A stretch of 64,000 bases of DNA from Sorangium cellulosum So ce56. GTDB lineage: Bacteria > Myxococcota_A > Polyangia > Polyangiales > Polyangiaceae. Below the pieces are notes generated by a model, which saw nothing but the letters and a program-made list of their open reading frames with translations, was not told the origin of the DNA and did not search any database. The translations under genes were made by a program, and so were the position numbers. Positions 42,718 to 51,449 of this stretch are shown piece after piece (the first letter of the stretch is position 1; each line of letters begins with the position of its first letter). The DNA lies in assembly GCF_000067165.1 (NCBI RefSeq), contig NC_010162.1, positions 12,264,501 through 12,328,500 on the forward strand, read 5' to 3'.

Positions 42718-44862
42718 TCAGAGCGACTCCAGGTAAGCGACCAGGGCGCGCCGATCCCCGGCCGACAGGTGGGCCGTGTGGCCCATGGAGCCGTCCACCC
42801 CCTCGACCAGCGCGAGCAGCGTCGGGTAGCGGCCGTCGTGGTAGTACGGCGCGGACCGGCCGACGAAGCGCAGCGAGGGCGTCTCGAAGGAGCGCTCCGT
42901 CTCGAAGCGCGTCGCGCTCCGCACGTCGTGCCGCGCGCCGTCGGTGGTCAGCTCGTCGCCGACATGACAGCTCGAGCAGCCCGCCTCGCGGGCGTGGAAG
43001 AGCTCCTCGCCGCGCGCGGCGAGGGCCGCGCGGGCGCCGGCCGCCGCGGCTGTCGGCTCTGCGGCTGCCGCTTCTACGGCGCCGGCCGGCGCCGCCGCGA
43101 GCGCGGCGCGCTCCTCGGCCGTGAGGACCGCCGCCTCGGCCGGCGGCTCCATGCCGCGGAGGTACGCGAAGATGGCGTCGCGCTCCTTCGCGCTCAGGCC
43201 GGTGCCCGCGAGCCGGGACATGGTCCGCGCGAAATGGCTCTCCAGGTCCTTCTTGCTGCCCTCCCAGCCGTACGGCGCGGTGCCGTCGAGCCGCCCCATG
43301 AGCATCGGCGTCTGGCGCGGCCCCTCCGGCGTCGACCAGGTGAGCGCGTCGTCGCGGCCGTCGGGGTGGCAGCTGGCGCAGGCGCGGCCGTCGAACGCGA
43401 CGCGACGGCCGCCGGCCGCGTGGAAGAGCCGCTGGCCCTCCGCGCGCTGCTCGTCGAGGCGCGACGCGCGGGGCAGGGCGATGACCGGCAGCTCGCCCGC
43501 GAGCTCCTTGCCGCTGGCGCCGATCGCGGTCGGCCCCGGGTCGCGCGCGGCAGGAAGGATCGTGAGCGCGCCGTCGAACCGGGAGAAGACCACGGCGCGC
43601 CGGCGCGCGCCGTCGACCGCGATGGCGGTGGGCCCGGCGCCCACGCGGGCGCGGAAGAGCTCGCGATCCCGCACCGATCCGGTCCGCTGCGGCTTGCCGG
43701 GGATCTGGGCGCGGGCGTCGTAGGCGATCACCTCGTCGTGGCCGAGGCACGCGACGAGCAGCACCTCGTCCCCGGGCTCGATCGCCGCCGCCCGCGGGAG
43801 CCGGCAGCCGCCGAGCCCGAGGTGGGTCGAGACCGGCGGGACGTCCGCGCGTTCACCCATCGCGTCGACGACCGCGATGTGCTCGATCACGGTGTGGACG
43901 AGCGCGCTGCCGTAACCGCCGGCGCCCGTCGCGGGCCCCGGATCGACGAGCGCGCTGGGCGCGAAGACCGCGCCGCTCGCGGCGCGCGCCAGCGCGAATC
44001 CCTGGGAGCCGCGGCGCTCCACGCTCACCGTCGGGCGGCGCATCTGGAACGGCGTCCCGTCTTCCAGATCGAAGGACACTTTGCGCGACGGTCCGCTCGA
44101 GCTGCGGGGGAAAGGCTTGGCGAGCTTCGACGTCGATCTCGGGGCGCGTCGCTCCACCCCGTCGGTCGACAGCTCCCGCGCGCCGGTCGGCGCGCCGTCT
44201 TCGCCGAGCGTCACGACGCTGATGCGGCCGCCGACCGCGTGGGAGACGAACGCGCGCCGACCGTCGCTCGACGCGACGACCGCGCTGGGATCGCGGGCGA
44301 GCGGGAGCTCGCCGGTGCGCCGGAGGTCGGCTGTCGCGAGGCTGGTGAGCGCGTGGCCCCAGCGGCTCGCGACGAGCAGCGTGGCGCGATCCGGCGTCAT
44401 CGCGAGGCCCATGGGCTCGCTCGCCACGGGAACCAGGCACCTTCGCTCGAGCGGGGCGGCAGGGCCCACCGGCTCCAGCACCTCGAGCAGGGCGCGGTCG
44501 CGCAGCGAGGCCACGACGCGGCCGTCGCCCAGAACGATCACCTGGGCGGGCCGGCCCGCGAGCGGCGTGCGCGCGAGCGCGGCGCGGGCGTCGATGTCGA
44601 CGGTGTGGAGGGCGGCGTCGTCCTCGTCGGCGACGAAGGCGAGGGTGCGCCCGCCGAGCTCCGCGAGGGCGACGCCGGAGCCGGCGTGGGTCGCGTCGAG
44701 GGGCGCGGGTGCGGGGCCCGCCGCGCGCCGGGCGCAGGTGGGCGGCGGCGGCGCCTCCGCCGCGGCAGGGGGGCTGGGCGGCGGCGCGGGGGCCGGGTCG
44801 CGCGGGGAGGGGGCGCAGGCGAGGGCGAGGAGGGCGAGGGCGGTCGGAGCGGCGGCTCTCAT
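42718..44862 (-). CDS. Lipoprotein with beta-propeller repeats and two c-type haem sites
   Basis: A 714-residue lipoprotein (lipobox LALLALAC). Residues ~60-440 form YVTN/beta-propeller-like repeats (VLGDGRVVASLRDRALLEV; DRATLLVASRWGHALTSL; SSDGRRAFVSHAVGGRISVV). The C-terminal ~250 residues resemble di-haem cytochrome c peroxidase (MauG-like), with haem motifs CASCH and CSSCH and the sequence TPMLMGRLDGTAPYGWEGS. It probably oxidises or transfers electrons in the periplasm, either as a peroxidase or for protein maturation. Upstream sequence of the longer frame (before 44862) is not used because the lipoprotein signal starts there. Confidence 0.88.
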   Translation of the reverse strand: MRAAAPTALALLALACAPSPRDPAPAPPPSPPAAAEAPPPPTCARRAAGPAPAPLDATHAGSGVALAELGGRTLAFVADEDDAALHTVDIDARAALARTPLAGRPAQVIVLGDGRVVASLRDRALLEVLEPVGPAAPLERRCLVPVASEPMGLAMTPDRATLLVASRWGHALTSLATADLRRTGELPLARDPSAVVASSDGRRAFVSHAVGGRISVVTLGEDGAPTGARELSTDGVERRAPRSTSKLAKPFPRSSSGPSRKVSFDLEDGTPFQMRRPTVSVERRGSQGFALARAASGAVFAPSALVDPGPATGAGGYGSALVHTVIEHIAVVDAMGERADVPPVSTHLGLGGCRLPRAAAIEPGDEVLLVACLGHDEVIAYDARAQIPGKPQRTGSVRDRELFRARVGAGPTAIAVDGARRRAVVFSRFDGALTILPAARDPGPTAIGASGKELAGELPVIALPRASRLDEQRAEGQRLFHAAGGRRVAFDGRACASCHPDGRDDALTWSTPEGPRQTPMLMGRLDGTAPYGWEGSKKDLESHFARTMSRLAGTGLSAKERDAIFAYLRGMEPPAEAAVLTAEERAALAAAPAGAVEAAAAEPTAAAAGARAALAARGEELFHAREAGCSSCHVGDELTTDGARHDVRSATRFETERSFETPSLRFVGRSAPYYHDGRYPTLLALVEGVDGSMGHTAHLSAGDRRALVAYLESL

Positions 44863-45255
44863 GCCTGGACCATCGGCCCAGCGGGCGAGAGTGTGACAGG
44901 GGCATCGCCGCGGGGTCGTCGCTCGCCTGGCCTGGCCGGGCTGGAGCGCCGGAGGATGAACCTGCCTGCTTTCGCGAAGGGTTTCCACCGGGATGCATGC
45001 CCCTCAGCGACGACATCCCCGCTGCGAGGATGCGCGTTCCATGGAGCTGATGAGCGCGTGGACATCGTGGAACCGGGGACACGGGTGGCCAACTGGGATG
45101 CTGCCTGGGATGCTTGACAGCGCGGGTCTGGCGTCGGATACGCTATCTATCCACGATGCGTGGGAGCGGCGCGACGGGGCTGGGTTGGAGCTCAAGGCGC
45201 TCCACGCGCCAGGCCCGCGTCGAAACAGAACGGTTCCCGGATCGGAGAAGCAAGC
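44863..45255. other. Divergent intergenic region
   Basis: About 390 bp between the di-haem lipoprotein gene and the GST-like gene, with no supported gene. A promoter candidate for the rightward gene is noted at 45114-45142. GATA-CGC-TATC (45137-45147) forms a small inverted repeat over the -10. Confidence 0.5.
45114..45142 (+). promoter_or_regulatory. Candidate promoter of the GST-like gene
   Basis: A perfect -35 TTGACA (45114-45119), a 17-bp spacer and a weak -10 GATACG (45137-45142) lie about 115 bp before the start codon. Confidence 0.4.
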
Positions 45256-45900
45256 ATGTCAGAGGCTCTAGGAGAGCTCGTCAAGCCCGTCATCGTCGGC
45301 CGTTCCAGCTCGCACTTCACGCGTGTCACGCGGATCTTCGCCGTGGAGATGGGGGTCGACCATTCGCTCGAGGTCGTGCGGGACCTCATGTCGTCCAACG
45401 CGGCGGACTACGGGGGCAACCCCGCGCTCAAGATGCCGGCTCTCCGGACATCCCGCGGCGTGTGGTTCGGCGCGCTCAATATCTGCCGCGAGCTGTCGCG
45501 GCAGTCGAAGCGCGCGGTGCGCACGGTATGGCCGGAGGACCTCGACCAACCCCTCCTCGCGAACGCCCAGGAGCTCGTCGTTCATGCGATGGCGACGGAG
45601 GTCGGGCTGATCATGGCCGGCGCCGCCGGGGCCGGCGACGGAAGCGCGCACCATGCCAAGCAGAGAACGAGCCTCATGAACACCATGTCATGGCTGGAGG
45701 ACAACGCGAGTCACGCGCTCGCCGCGCTCCCGTCGGACAGGGATCTGAGCTACCTGGAAGTCGCGCTGTTCTGCCTCGTCACGCATCTGGAGTTCCGGCG
45801 CGTCCTGCCGACCGAGCCCTATCCGGCGCTGAACGGCTTCTGTCGAGAGTTCGCGGCGCGGGCGTCCGCCGGCGAGACCACCTACCGGTTCGACCCCTGA
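45256..45900 (+). CDS. Glutathione-S-transferase-like protein
   Basis: A 214-residue protein with an N-terminal thioredoxin-like domain (VIVGRSSSHFTRVTRIFAVEMG, then GNPALKMPALRTSRGVWFGALNICREL, the usual ..KVP.L...G..L.ES..I pattern) and a helical C-terminal domain. The catalytic Ser/Tyr/Cys position is probably in GRSSSHFTR (Ser). Its enzymatic reaction is unknown. GGAGAAG precedes the ATG, which decides the start against 45160. The stop is followed directly by a dispersed leader repeat. Confidence 0.75.
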   Translation: MSEALGELVKPVIVGRSSSHFTRVTRIFAVEMGVDHSLEVVRDLMSSNAADYGGNPALKMPALRTSRGVWFGALNICRELSRQSKRAVRTVWPEDLDQPLLANAQELVVHAMATEVGLIMAGAAGAGDGSAHHAKQRTSLMNTMSWLEDNASHALAALPSDRDLSYLEVALFCLVTHLEFRRVLPTEPYPALNGFCREFAARASAGETTYRFDP

Positions 45901-45974
45901 GCGCGGCCCGCCATGGCGCCGCCACCCGCCCGATGCGCGTACCTTATGCGGGAGCCCGTGATTTCGGCCTCCCC
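45901..45974. repeat. Leader repeat, family B copy 2 (solo)
   Basis: Begins at the base after the GST-like stop. The 33 bp 45901-45933 match 41558-41590 exactly. The following ~40 bp resemble the first codons of the Rpn-like gene (VISAFS is still visible as VISAS), but the GTG start is GCG here. No further Rpn-like coding follows, so this is a solo or decayed end. Confidence 0.75.
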
Positions 45975-46034
45975 GGGGCGTCGAGGAGACGTGCGGCGCT
46001 GCCTCCCGCGGCGTCAGCCGCGTAGCATCCCTCC

Positions 46035-47135
46035 ATGGCGACGTTCCTCGATGTGCTCATGGGCCTCGGTCTCATCGTGATGGTCGCGGGCCAGATCTGG
46101 CTCTGTATCAGCGCGTTCAAGACGAACCCTGCCTGGGGCGTCGTCGTCCTGCTCCTGCCGTGCTGGGGCGCCCTCCTCTTCGTCGTCGTTCATCGGAAGG
46201 GCGACGAGGCGCAGCCCTTCATCATCGTGATGGCCGGCGCGCTGCTCGCCGCCGGGGCCGGAGGTGCCGAGCGGGTGTTCGGGCAAGGGGGTCGGCCCGC
46301 GGAGGCCGGATCCTCTCTGCCAGCGTCGGTGCCTCCACCGAGCGTGACGGCGGACACACCGAGAGCGCAGGAGCTGCCGCGGGTTGAGGCGCTCCGCCGC
46401 GCGTGCGAGGCCGCGCGGAGCCAGATCTACAGGGGAGCCCCGTTTCCACCGCTCGCGACCGAGGGCTGGCAGGTCACGCTGTGGTTGGCCAGCGCGAAAG
46501 GCGAGAGCTTGCACGACCACCCGGCGCTCGTCGCCGCGGTGTCCAGAGGCCAATTGACGGCGGATGCGGACGAGGAGCTCGCGACCGTGACGGACGGCAC
46601 CGCGGAGCTCGCCGATGGGCTCGCGCCCGAGGCGGTGAAGGCCGCGCCGGCCTTCCGCGCCGCGGCGATCCGGATGGGGGGAGGATACGCGCGGGCCTAC
46701 CTCGAAGATGCCTCTCGAAGGCGCTTCGTCGCGCTCGCCGACCGGCTGCTCACCGCCACGGGCGCCGAGATGGGCGCGCTCTATGGACAGTGCGCGCACC
46801 TGAAGACGCACGAGCTCGGGTCGTGGTTCCGCGGCGCCGACGCGGCCGGCGCGGCGGCGGCGCTCGTCTACCAGATGGGCATGTTCAGCGAGCGATCGGC
46901 GGTGAACCGGGCAGTCCTCGCCAACATCGACCACCACGACGAGCTCGCGGCGCTCCAGAAGGCCGCCGCGAGGGTGCCTGCGACCGAGCTCGCCGCCCTC
47001 GTCGCGCGGCACGGCGGCGCGCTGAGGAAGGCGCCGGGCGTGACCATCACGTTCGGCCTCGGCGCGCCGATGCGCGCGACCTCCGCGAGCCGGGCCGTCG
47101 CCGGGAAGATGGGAGTCGGGGCGGATCCGAACTGA
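46035..47135 (+). CDS. Membrane-anchored hypothetical protein
   Basis: Unrecognised protein of 366 residues. Three hydrophobic segments lie in the first ~80 residues (FLDVLMGLGLIVMVAGQIWL, WGVVVLLLPCWGALLFVVV, FIIVMAGALLAAGAGG). A Pro/Ser linker and a mostly helical soluble domain of about 260 residues follow. The first part resembles small PLDc_N-like or two-helix membrane proteins; the rest has no known motif. No operon partner is evident. Start at the ATG 46035 is natural since the membrane segment begins at once. Confidence 0.7.
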   Translation: MATFLDVLMGLGLIVMVAGQIWLCISAFKTNPAWGVVVLLLPCWGALLFVVVHRKGDEAQPFIIVMAGALLAAGAGGAERVFGQGGRPAEAGSSLPASVPPPSVTADTPRAQELPRVEALRRACEAARSQIYRGAPFPPLATEGWQVTLWLASAKGESLHDHPALVAAVSRGQLTADADEELATVTDGTAELADGLAPEAVKAAPAFRAAAIRMGGGYARAYLEDASRRRFVALADRLLTATGAEMGALYGQCAHLKTHELGSWFRGADAAGAAAALVYQMGMFSERSAVNRAVLANIDHHDELAALQKAAARVPATELAALVARHGGALRKAPGVTITFGLGAPMRATSASRAVAGKMGVGADPN

Positions 47136-47246
47136 ATACTGGAGAAGCGGGCGCTCCTCGATCGCGCTCGCGCGTCAGGGCGACGCGAGATCGAGAATGC
47201 CTAGCTCACCTCCGACGGATGAGCGCCTGCCGGGAAGGGCCGGCGC

Positions 47247-48191
47247 TCACAGCGACTGGTGCCCGAGGCGCACCTGCATCGACGGGTGGCGGGCGGCGAG
47301 GGCGCGGAGGAAGGCGAGGCTCTCGGCGCTCCCGGCGGGGTCGGACGAGAAATTCCCGGGCTCGACGTCGTTCCGCCAGCCCCAGGCTGTGTGGCACACG
47401 TCGCCGGTGAAGAGCACCGGGCCCTCGGGCGTCCGCGCGACGTAGGCGACCGAGCCCGGCGTGTGCCCCGGCGCGGAGAGCGCGAAGAGCGAGGCGTCGC
47501 CGAGCACGTCGATCACGCCCTCGCCGCCGAAGGCCCACTCCTCGAGGGGCGCGCGGCCCTCGAGGAGCTGGTCCACCGTGGACTGGGTGAGCGCATGGAA
47601 CGGGCTCTCGAACGTGGACTCGCCGGGCCCGACGAAGATCGGGACGTCGCGCGCGACGTCGGGCAGGCCGAGCACGTGGTCGATGTGCAGGTGCGTGAGG
47701 AGCACGCCGGCCAGCGCCCGCTCGCCGCGAAAGGCGCCGAGGCTGGCCTCCACCCGCAAGGCGCCGAAGTTGAGCGCCTGTCCGACGGGGCCGGCGCGGA
47801 GGGGATGGTCGCTCGCCGCGAGCGCCTGCGACGCGCCCGTGTCGATGAGGTACAGGCCCCGGGCCGGGTGCGCGAGCGCGTGAAAGGTGATGTCGACCGG
47901 CTCGGCGCCGTCGGTCAGGCCGGCGGCGCGCTCGTGGGCCAGGTTGATGAGCCCGGCGCGGCTGGTCTCCCACCGCGCGCTGACGACGGTCTCGACGGTG
48001 ATGGGGCCGGCCTTTTCGAGGAGCGCTTCCATCGCCTGCAGCCGGATCGGCGTGCCGAGCGTCGCCCTCACCGCGCGGTGCGTCGACGCCGGAGGGTCCT
48101 TGGGCGCCGGGAGCGGCTCGGCGCACGCGCCGAGCAGGAGCGCGGAGGCGAGGAGAGCGCGGGATACGAAGCGGAAGGTGTGGTTTGACAT
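47247..48191 (-). CDS. Metallo-beta-lactamase-fold lipoprotein
   Basis: A 314-residue lipoprotein (signal FVSRALLASALLLGAC). The MBL-fold metal motif is LTHLHIDHVLGLP (HxHxDH), with the later SAPGHTPGSVAYV and FTGDVCHTAW also typical. It resembles AHL-lactonase/AttM-like or glyoxalase-II-like periplasmic hydrolases with two metals. Its ATG at 48191 is 65 bp from the divergent LysR-type regulator, which probably controls it. The added residues of the longer frame (to 48242) would disrupt the signal. Confidence 0.88.
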   Translation of the reverse strand: MSNHTFRFVSRALLASALLLGACAEPLPAPKDPPASTHRAVRATLGTPIRLQAMEALLEKAGPITVETVVSARWETSRAGLINLAHERAAGLTDGAEPVDITFHALAHPARGLYLIDTGASQALAASDHPLRAGPVGQALNFGALRVEASLGAFRGERALAGVLLTHLHIDHVLGLPDVARDVPIFVGPGESTFESPFHALTQSTVDQLLEGRAPLEEWAFGGEGVIDVLGDASLFALSAPGHTPGSVAYVARTPEGPVLFTGDVCHTAWGWRNDVEPGNFSSDPAGSAESLAFLRALAARHPSMQVRLGHQSL

Positions 48192-48256
48192 GCCGCCAGT
48201 GTGTTCTTCGAAAAATGAATGGGTAACTGGCGAAAGTCGCATGTAGTCATACGCAG

Positions 48257-49150
48257 ATGGATATCTCGTGGGACGACGCGCGGCTGTTCCTCGCGGTGGC
48301 GGAGGCAGGCAGCCTGAGCGCCGCCGCGCGCAAGCTGCAGATGACCCAGCCCACGGTGAGCCGGCGGCTCGCGGAGCTGGAGGCGCTCCTCGGCGAGCCC
48401 CTCTTCGACCGCGGCGTGGCCGGCACGGCGCTGACGGCGTACGGGGCCGGCCTCGTCGAGCCCGCGCAGCGGATGGCCGACTGGGCCGCCGAGCTGACCC
48501 GCGCGGCGGAGCGGCGGCACGCGCCCACGGGCGTGGTCCGGGTGACGGCGCCCCCCGGCATCGCGCACGGCTTCCTCGTCCCGTTCGCGGCGGCCTTCTG
48601 GCGGTGCGCGCCGGCGATCGAGCTGCACGTCGTGTCCACGGTGCGCCCGCTCGACCTGACGAGGCGGGAGGCGGATCTGGCGCTGCGGCTGGGCGTCCCC
48701 GTCGACGAGGACAGCGTCGCCTCGGTCGACATCGAGCTGCGCGCCTTCGCGTCGGAGCAGTACGCGGCGCGGGCGGCGGGCAAGGCCGATCCCGCGGAGC
48801 TCGCCTGGATCGGCTGGGCGCCGCCGCTCGACGACCTCTCGCCGAACAGCGCGCTCGGCCGCCTGATCCCGGGGTGGCGCCCGTCGTTCGCGTCCGACGA
48901 CTACCTCGTCCAGATCCGCGCGTGCGAGCTGGGGCTCGGCGCGATGATGCTCGCGCGCGAGCACCCGCACTTCCCGAGGCACCCGCCGCTCGTGGAGCTG
49001 AAGGTGGACCTGCCGCCCGCGCGGCGCTCGCTCGTCCTGCTCTGCCCGCGCAGCGCCCGCGCCATTCCGCGGGTGCGCGCCGTGCTCGAGCCGCTCGCGG
49101 AGAGCCTGCGCGCGTGGCGCCCGCCGAAGGCGAGGGGCGCTCGGCGCTGA
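48257..49150 (+). CDS. LysR-family transcriptional regulator
   Basis: A 297-residue LysR regulator. The N-terminal winged helix-turn-helix is DDARLFLAVAEAGSLSAAAR, then KLQMTQPTVSRRLAELEALLG; the C-terminal substrate-binding domain contains GVVRVTAPPGIAHGFLVPF and the end PRVRAVLEPLAESLRAW. Divergent from the MBL-fold lipoprotein gene with a 65-bp region, the classic arrangement for a LysR activator and its target. Confidence 0.93.
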   Translation: MDISWDDARLFLAVAEAGSLSAAARKLQMTQPTVSRRLAELEALLGEPLFDRGVAGTALTAYGAGLVEPAQRMADWAAELTRAAERRHAPTGVVRVTAPPGIAHGFLVPFAAAFWRCAPAIELHVVSTVRPLDLTRREADLALRLGVPVDEDSVASVDIELRAFASEQYAARAAGKADPAELAWIGWAPPLDDLSPNSALGRLIPGWRPSFASDDYLVQIRACELGLGAMMLAREHPHFPRHPPLVELKVDLPPARRSLVLLCPRSARAIPRVRAVLEPLAESLRAWRPPKARGARR

Positions 49151-49184
49151 CGGCCTCGCGCGCCCGCGGGCTGGGCTATCTTCG

Positions 49185-50834
49185 ATGGCCATGACCGCCG
49201 CCGCACACGCCCTACCCGGAGGCCCCTCTCTGCGGATCGTCTGCGTGAACGACGTGTACTTGCTCGACAACCTGCCGCGTCTCGCGACCCTCGTGCGGCG
49301 CCACGCCGAAGGGCCCGCGGATCGCTTCCTGGTGGTGATGGCCGGCGACTTCCTCGCGCCGAGCCTGCTGTCGAGCCTCGATCACGGCAGGGGCATGGTC
49401 GACTGCATGAACGCGCTGCCGATCACCCACACCATCTTCGGCAACCACGAGGCCGACGTCGAGCTGCCGGAGCTCAGGGCGCGGGTGCAGGAGTTCCGGG
49501 GCACGTGGCTCAACACCAACATGCCCTCGTTCACCCCGGCGCTGCCGACGCACGAGATCCTCGACGTCTCGAGCCCCGGCGGGCGCGCTGTCCGGATCGG
49601 CCTCCTCGGCCTGCTCGTGCACGTGAAGGGCCTGTACCGGCGGGATGCGTTCGGGGGGATCGACATCGAGCCGGCGAACGAGGCGGCCCTCCGCTGGACC
49701 CGCCGGCTCCTCCGCGACGAGGGGTGCGCGTGCGTGATCCCGATCACGCACCAGAGCCGCGACCAGGACCTCGCGCTCGCGCGGGCGCAGCGCGATCCGC
49801 GCTTTCCCGTGATCCTCGGCGGCCACGAGCACGAGGTGACCCTCGACGACGTGGACGGCTGCTGGGTCGTGAAGGCCGGCACGGACGCGGAGAGCGCCGC
49901 CATCATCGACCTCGTGTGGCCGGCCTTGGCGCCGCCTGCCGGGGTGCCCGACCTGCCCGCGGTCACCGTCCGGATCGAGGAGGTCGGCGCCTATCCCGAG
50001 GATCCGGCGATGCGCGCGCGCGTCGACCGCCACATGCAGATCGTGCGGGACCTCGACGCGGCCACCCTCCTCCGGCTCCCGCCGGGGAGCGAGCTCTCGT
50101 CCGTCGGGACGCGGGCCCAGCAGACGTCGCTCGGCGCGCTGCTCTGCTCGAGGATCCGCGACGCCTTCGGGGCGGACGGGTGCCTCTTCAACGGCGGCGG
50201 CATCCGCGGCGGCCGCGCGTACCGGGAGCGCTTCACGTACGGGGATCTCAAGGCCGAGGTGCCCTTCAGCAACGAGGTGGTGGTGACCCTCCTGCCTGGC
50301 CGCGTCGTCCGCGAGGCCGTCGCCGCGTCGCGGTCGCGCGCCCCCGCCCAGCACGGCGGTTACCTCCAGATCGACGACCGGATGGCGACGGACGCCCGAG
50401 GCGCCCTGATCGCGATCGACGGCCTCCCGCTGGTCGACGATCGCGCGTACCGGATCGCCCTCCCGCGCGGGCTGCTCGGCGGCATGGATGACATCGCGCC
50501 GCTGGTCCGCTTCGCGCAGGAGCACCCGGAGAAGGTGCCGCCGGCGGACAGCGGGCGCGATCCGAAGCTCGTCCTCGTCGAGTCGTTCGCCGCGGACCTC
50601 GTCCGCCAGCTCGGGGCCTTCGAGGCGATCGACGCCGACGGGGATGGCCGCGTCTCGGCCGAGGAGCTGAGGGACGCCGTCTCGAGGACGACCTCCGAGA
50701 CGCCGTCCGAGGTGGTCGTCGGCGAGATGATGAAGGCGCTCGACCGCGACGGCGACAAGCGCGTCACGCGCGGCGAGGTCGACGCGCTGTCCTCTCCGCC
50801 GGACGCGGGGGAGCGCGGTCGATCCGACCCGTGA
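49185..50834 (+). CDS. 5'-nucleotidase-like metallophosphatase with C-terminal EF-hands
   Basis: A 549-residue protein. An N-terminal calcineurin-like phosphatase domain (RIVCVNDVYLLDNL; VMAGDFLAP; IFGNHEADVELPEL; ITHQSRDQDL; ILGGHEHEV) is followed by the 5'-nucleotidase C-terminal domain (NGGGIRGG; YGDLKAEVPFSNEVVVTLLPG). The last ~70 residues carry two EF-hand loops, DADGDGRVSAEEL and DRDGDKRVTRGEV. It has no signal peptide, so it is probably cytoplasmic, unlike most 5'-nucleotidases. Calcium may modulate activity. Start ATGs at 49185 and 49191 are equivalent. Confidence 0.9.
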   Translation: MAMTAAAHALPGGPSLRIVCVNDVYLLDNLPRLATLVRRHAEGPADRFLVVMAGDFLAPSLLSSLDHGRGMVDCMNALPITHTIFGNHEADVELPELRARVQEFRGTWLNTNMPSFTPALPTHEILDVSSPGGRAVRIGLLGLLVHVKGLYRRDAFGGIDIEPANEAALRWTRRLLRDEGCACVIPITHQSRDQDLALARAQRDPRFPVILGGHEHEVTLDDVDGCWVVKAGTDAESAAIIDLVWPALAPPAGVPDLPAVTVRIEEVGAYPEDPAMRARVDRHMQIVRDLDAATLLRLPPGSELSSVGTRAQQTSLGALLCSRIRDAFGADGCLFNGGGIRGGRAYRERFTYGDLKAEVPFSNEVVVTLLPGRVVREAVAASRSRAPAQHGGYLQIDDRMATDARGALIAIDGLPLVDDRAYRIALPRGLLGGMDDIAPLVRFAQEHPEKVPPADSGRDPKLVLVESFAADLVRQLGAFEAIDADGDGRVSAEELRDAVSRTTSETPSEVVVGEMMKALDRDGDKRVTRGEVDALSSPPDAGERGRSDP

Positions 50835-50850
50835 GGGGTCTCCTTTTTTT
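50826..50850 (+). terminator. Intrinsic terminator of the EF-hand nucleotidase gene
   Basis: The stem GACCC (50826-50830) / GGGTC (50836-50840) with a loop containing the TGA stop codon is followed by TCC and seven T residues (50844-50850). It is one of very few T-runs in this GC-rich window. Confidence 0.6.
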
Positions 50851-50863
50851 ATGGAAGATCAGC

Positions 50864-51358
50864 TCACCGCGAGCGGCGCAGGCCGTCCGGCACCGCGCGC
50901 ACAGCGCTCTGGATGGCGGCCCGGAGGGCGTCGCGCTGGGCGCGCTCGCTGGCCGCCGCGCCGTCCTCGACCCGCGCGCGGCCCTCGACCACGAAGAGGA
51001 TGTTGCCCGTGTCGAGCTCGCGCACGGCCGCCGACACCACGCAGGCCGCCGTCAGGGTTCGCTCCCCGGTGCGCTTCGTGTCCAGGCGCACCACGGTGGC
51101 GGCGACCCCGTAGCGGCGGGTGAGCCGGAGCGGGCTCCAGTCGATCGCCGAGATCTCGGCGGACGCGTCCTGCCGCAGGAGAGGGACCACGTCGCCGAGC
51201 CGCGTGGCGGCGGGATGCACGCGGCTCCGCGCCTCGGCGAGCGTGACGCCGGCGCGGGCGCGCGGCGCCTCGGCGACGCCGCTCCGCGGGGCCGGACGGG
51301 CGTCAGCGGAGAGCGTGAGTAGCGCGACGGCGAGCGCCCAGCGTCCGATCTGCATCAT
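50864..51358 (-). CDS. Exported hypothetical protein (~164 aa)
   Basis: An unrecognised secreted protein with signal peptide MQIGRWALAVALLTLSADARPAP. The rest contains a beta-rich stretch (SAIDWSPLRLTRRYGVAATVVRLDTKR; TAACVVSAAVRELDTGNILFVVEG). Basic residues end the protein. ATGs at 51358 and 51355 are equivalent and both fit the signal. It is convergent with the EF-hand nucleotidase gene. Confidence 0.65.
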   Translation of the reverse strand: MMQIGRWALAVALLTLSADARPAPRSGVAEAPRARAGVTLAEARSRVHPAATRLGDVVPLLRQDASAEISAIDWSPLRLTRRYGVAATVVRLDTKRTGERTLTAACVVSAAVRELDTGNILFVVEGRARVEDGAAASERAQRDALRAAIQSAVRAVPDGLRRSR

Positions 51359-51449
51359 CGATCCCGACCACCTCGATCGGGGGGCTATCAGGATGCGCGC
51401 GGATGGCCAACAAACCACCCGTCCAGGTCTGGCCGGTGTGCAGAGAGGG

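Noticed and set aside
44993..45271. Small rightward frame (92 codons) upstream of the GST-like gene
   Set aside because: It overlaps the predicted promoter and the gene start in another frame and shows no protein features.
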